24,494 bases of DNA from Opitutia bacterium UBA7374 (lineage in GTDB: Bacteria > Verrucomicrobiota > Verrucomicrobiia > Opitutales > Coraliomargaritaceae): positions 51,407 through 75,900 of the forward strand of contig DKOA01000020.1 of the NCBI GenBank assembly GCA_002469895.1, written 5' to 3'. Shown here in pieces: positions 23,898 through 24,494 of this stretch. The position numbers and the translations under genes were made by a program. The notes under the pieces are model-generated. The model had not been told where the DNA came from. It was given only the letters and a program-made list of their open reading frames with translations, and did no database searches. Every line of letters begins with the position of its first letter. Position 1 is the first letter of the stretch.

Positions 23898-23915
23898 TAC
23901 ACATATTTTTGTGTA
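23898..23915. promoter_or_regulatory. 18-bp palindromic operator candidate, copy 4
   Basis: TACACATATTTTTGTGTA has left half-site TACACAT and right half-site (reversed) TACACAA with the same 4-nt spacer. It lies after the terminator and 70 nt before the ATG at 23986, about the same distance as copy 2 from its gene. I see no convincing -10 box downstream. TTGAGC at 23931 is a possible -35. Confidence 0.55.
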
Positions 23916-23985
23916 AAGCTTATACTCGACTTGAGCAGTCAAACTTGTCCAAAGTTTTAGTCTACTCTTACCCATCATCTACCTT

Positions 23986-24494
23986 ATGAATAACAAACAG
24001 CTTACACCTGTCTGCGTTGCGCGTGGCTTTGTGCCATTTTTACTTGCCGTTTCTTTCGCCCTACCTTTATCAGCGAATCCGACCGGAGTCCTGGTATCCA
24101 CTGATGATCTTGGTGTACAAGTCGGTCCCATCACTCTGGACAGTGGCGTTACCGGATTTACAGGTACTTTAAATGAACCGGTCTCTGGTTGGGAATACTG
24201 GGATGGCGGGGGACTGGGGAGTACCGATGGTACTTTTGGAGCATCCTCCGTGGGCTCTGCAGATACCACGGCCAATAGCACCTGGCTTGTAAACCAGGTT
24301 AAATGGGAAAATGCAGGAAATACAGGTAATCCATACCTGACTCTGACCTTGAATAATACAAGTGGATCCTCCGCATTCCTTGATGCATTTCACTTTGACG
24401 CATACCGCGCCTTTCCTTCATCCGTAGGCGAAACCTGGACTCTGGAAGTTCTTTCGGGCGGTGGCATTACTGCAGGCGTTGTCGCAAGTGGTAC
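23986..24494 (+). CDS. Secreted protein, N-terminal part only (runs off the window)
   Basis: An open frame from the ATG at 23986 continues without a stop to the window end (169 complete codons). It begins with a signal peptide (core FVPFLLAVSFALPLSA, about 15-30, cut near LSA-N). A Gly/Thr/Asn-rich beta-type sequence follows (VGPITLDSGVTGFTG, YLTLTLNNTSGSSAF, SVGETWTLEVLSGG). This style resembles the ectodomains of PEP-CTERM surface proteins, but the C-terminus is outside the window, so a sorting tail cannot be confirmed. No enzyme motif is visible. ACCT precedes the ATG by one base, and an operator copy lies 70 nt upstream. Confidence 0.75.
   Translation, partial: MNNKQLTPVCVARGFVPFLLAVSFALPLSANPTGVLVSTDDLGVQVGPITLDSGVTGFTGTLNEPVSGWEYWDGGGLGSTDGTFGASSVGSADTTANSTWLVNQVKWENAGNTGNPYLTLTLNNTSGSSAFLDAFHFDAYRAFPSSVGETWTLEVLSGGGITAGVVASG

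Overview
The window looks like part of a marine Verrucomicrobiota chromosome, probably near the Opitutales/Puniceicoccaceae. That is an inference from four things: a PEP-CTERM sorting tail, large secreted beta-helix proteins with Fn3, DNRLRE and calcium-loop modules, a discoidin-type sensor kinase, and start codons almost without Shine-Dalgarno sequences. No rRNA, tRNA, insertion sequence, phage gene or CRISPR array was seen. GC content looks even by eye, except for an AT-rich stretch near 3990-4096.

Left part (1-7135): cysJ (minus strand) and cysI (plus strand) diverge from a 204-bp intergenic region that holds a 9-bp inverted repeat. They encode the two subunits of NADPH-dependent assimilatory sulfite reductase. 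A 1012-residue TonB-dependent receptor follows, behind an AT-rich leader with hairpins.

Middle part (7136-13221): a sulfatase and a GH29 alpha-L-fucosidase form a minus-strand unit with the sulfatase first. Diverging from it is a two-component pair: a membrane kinase with two discoidin-like periplasmic domains, and a NarL/LuxR-type response regulator. Both hydrolytic enzymes have signal peptides and complete catalytic motifs. A sulfated, fucose-containing polysaccharide such as fucoidan is the likely target.

Right part (13222-24494): a PEP-CTERM surface protein, three paralogous secreted right-handed beta-helix proteins of 751, 712 and 1257 residues, and the start of another secreted protein cut by the window edge. 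The third beta-helix protein also carries two DNRLRE/CBM96-like modules, an Fn3-like domain and a TSP3-like calcium-binding tail.

Main observation: the same 18-bp imperfect palindrome, TACRCAT-N4-ATGYGTA, occurs four times in intergenic DNA (10392, 13553, 17392 and 23898). There is one copy ahead of each transcription unit of the polysaccharide/surface block: sulfatase-fucosidase (shared with the kinase/regulator pair), PEP-CTERM plus beta-helix 1, beta-helix 2 plus 3, and the last secreted protein. None was seen near cysJ, cysI or the receptor. The half-site resembles the TACYYMT heptamer bound by NarL. My model is that the discoidin kinase senses a glycan and its partner regulator switches on this set of genes. 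That is an inference from sequence pattern and gene order.
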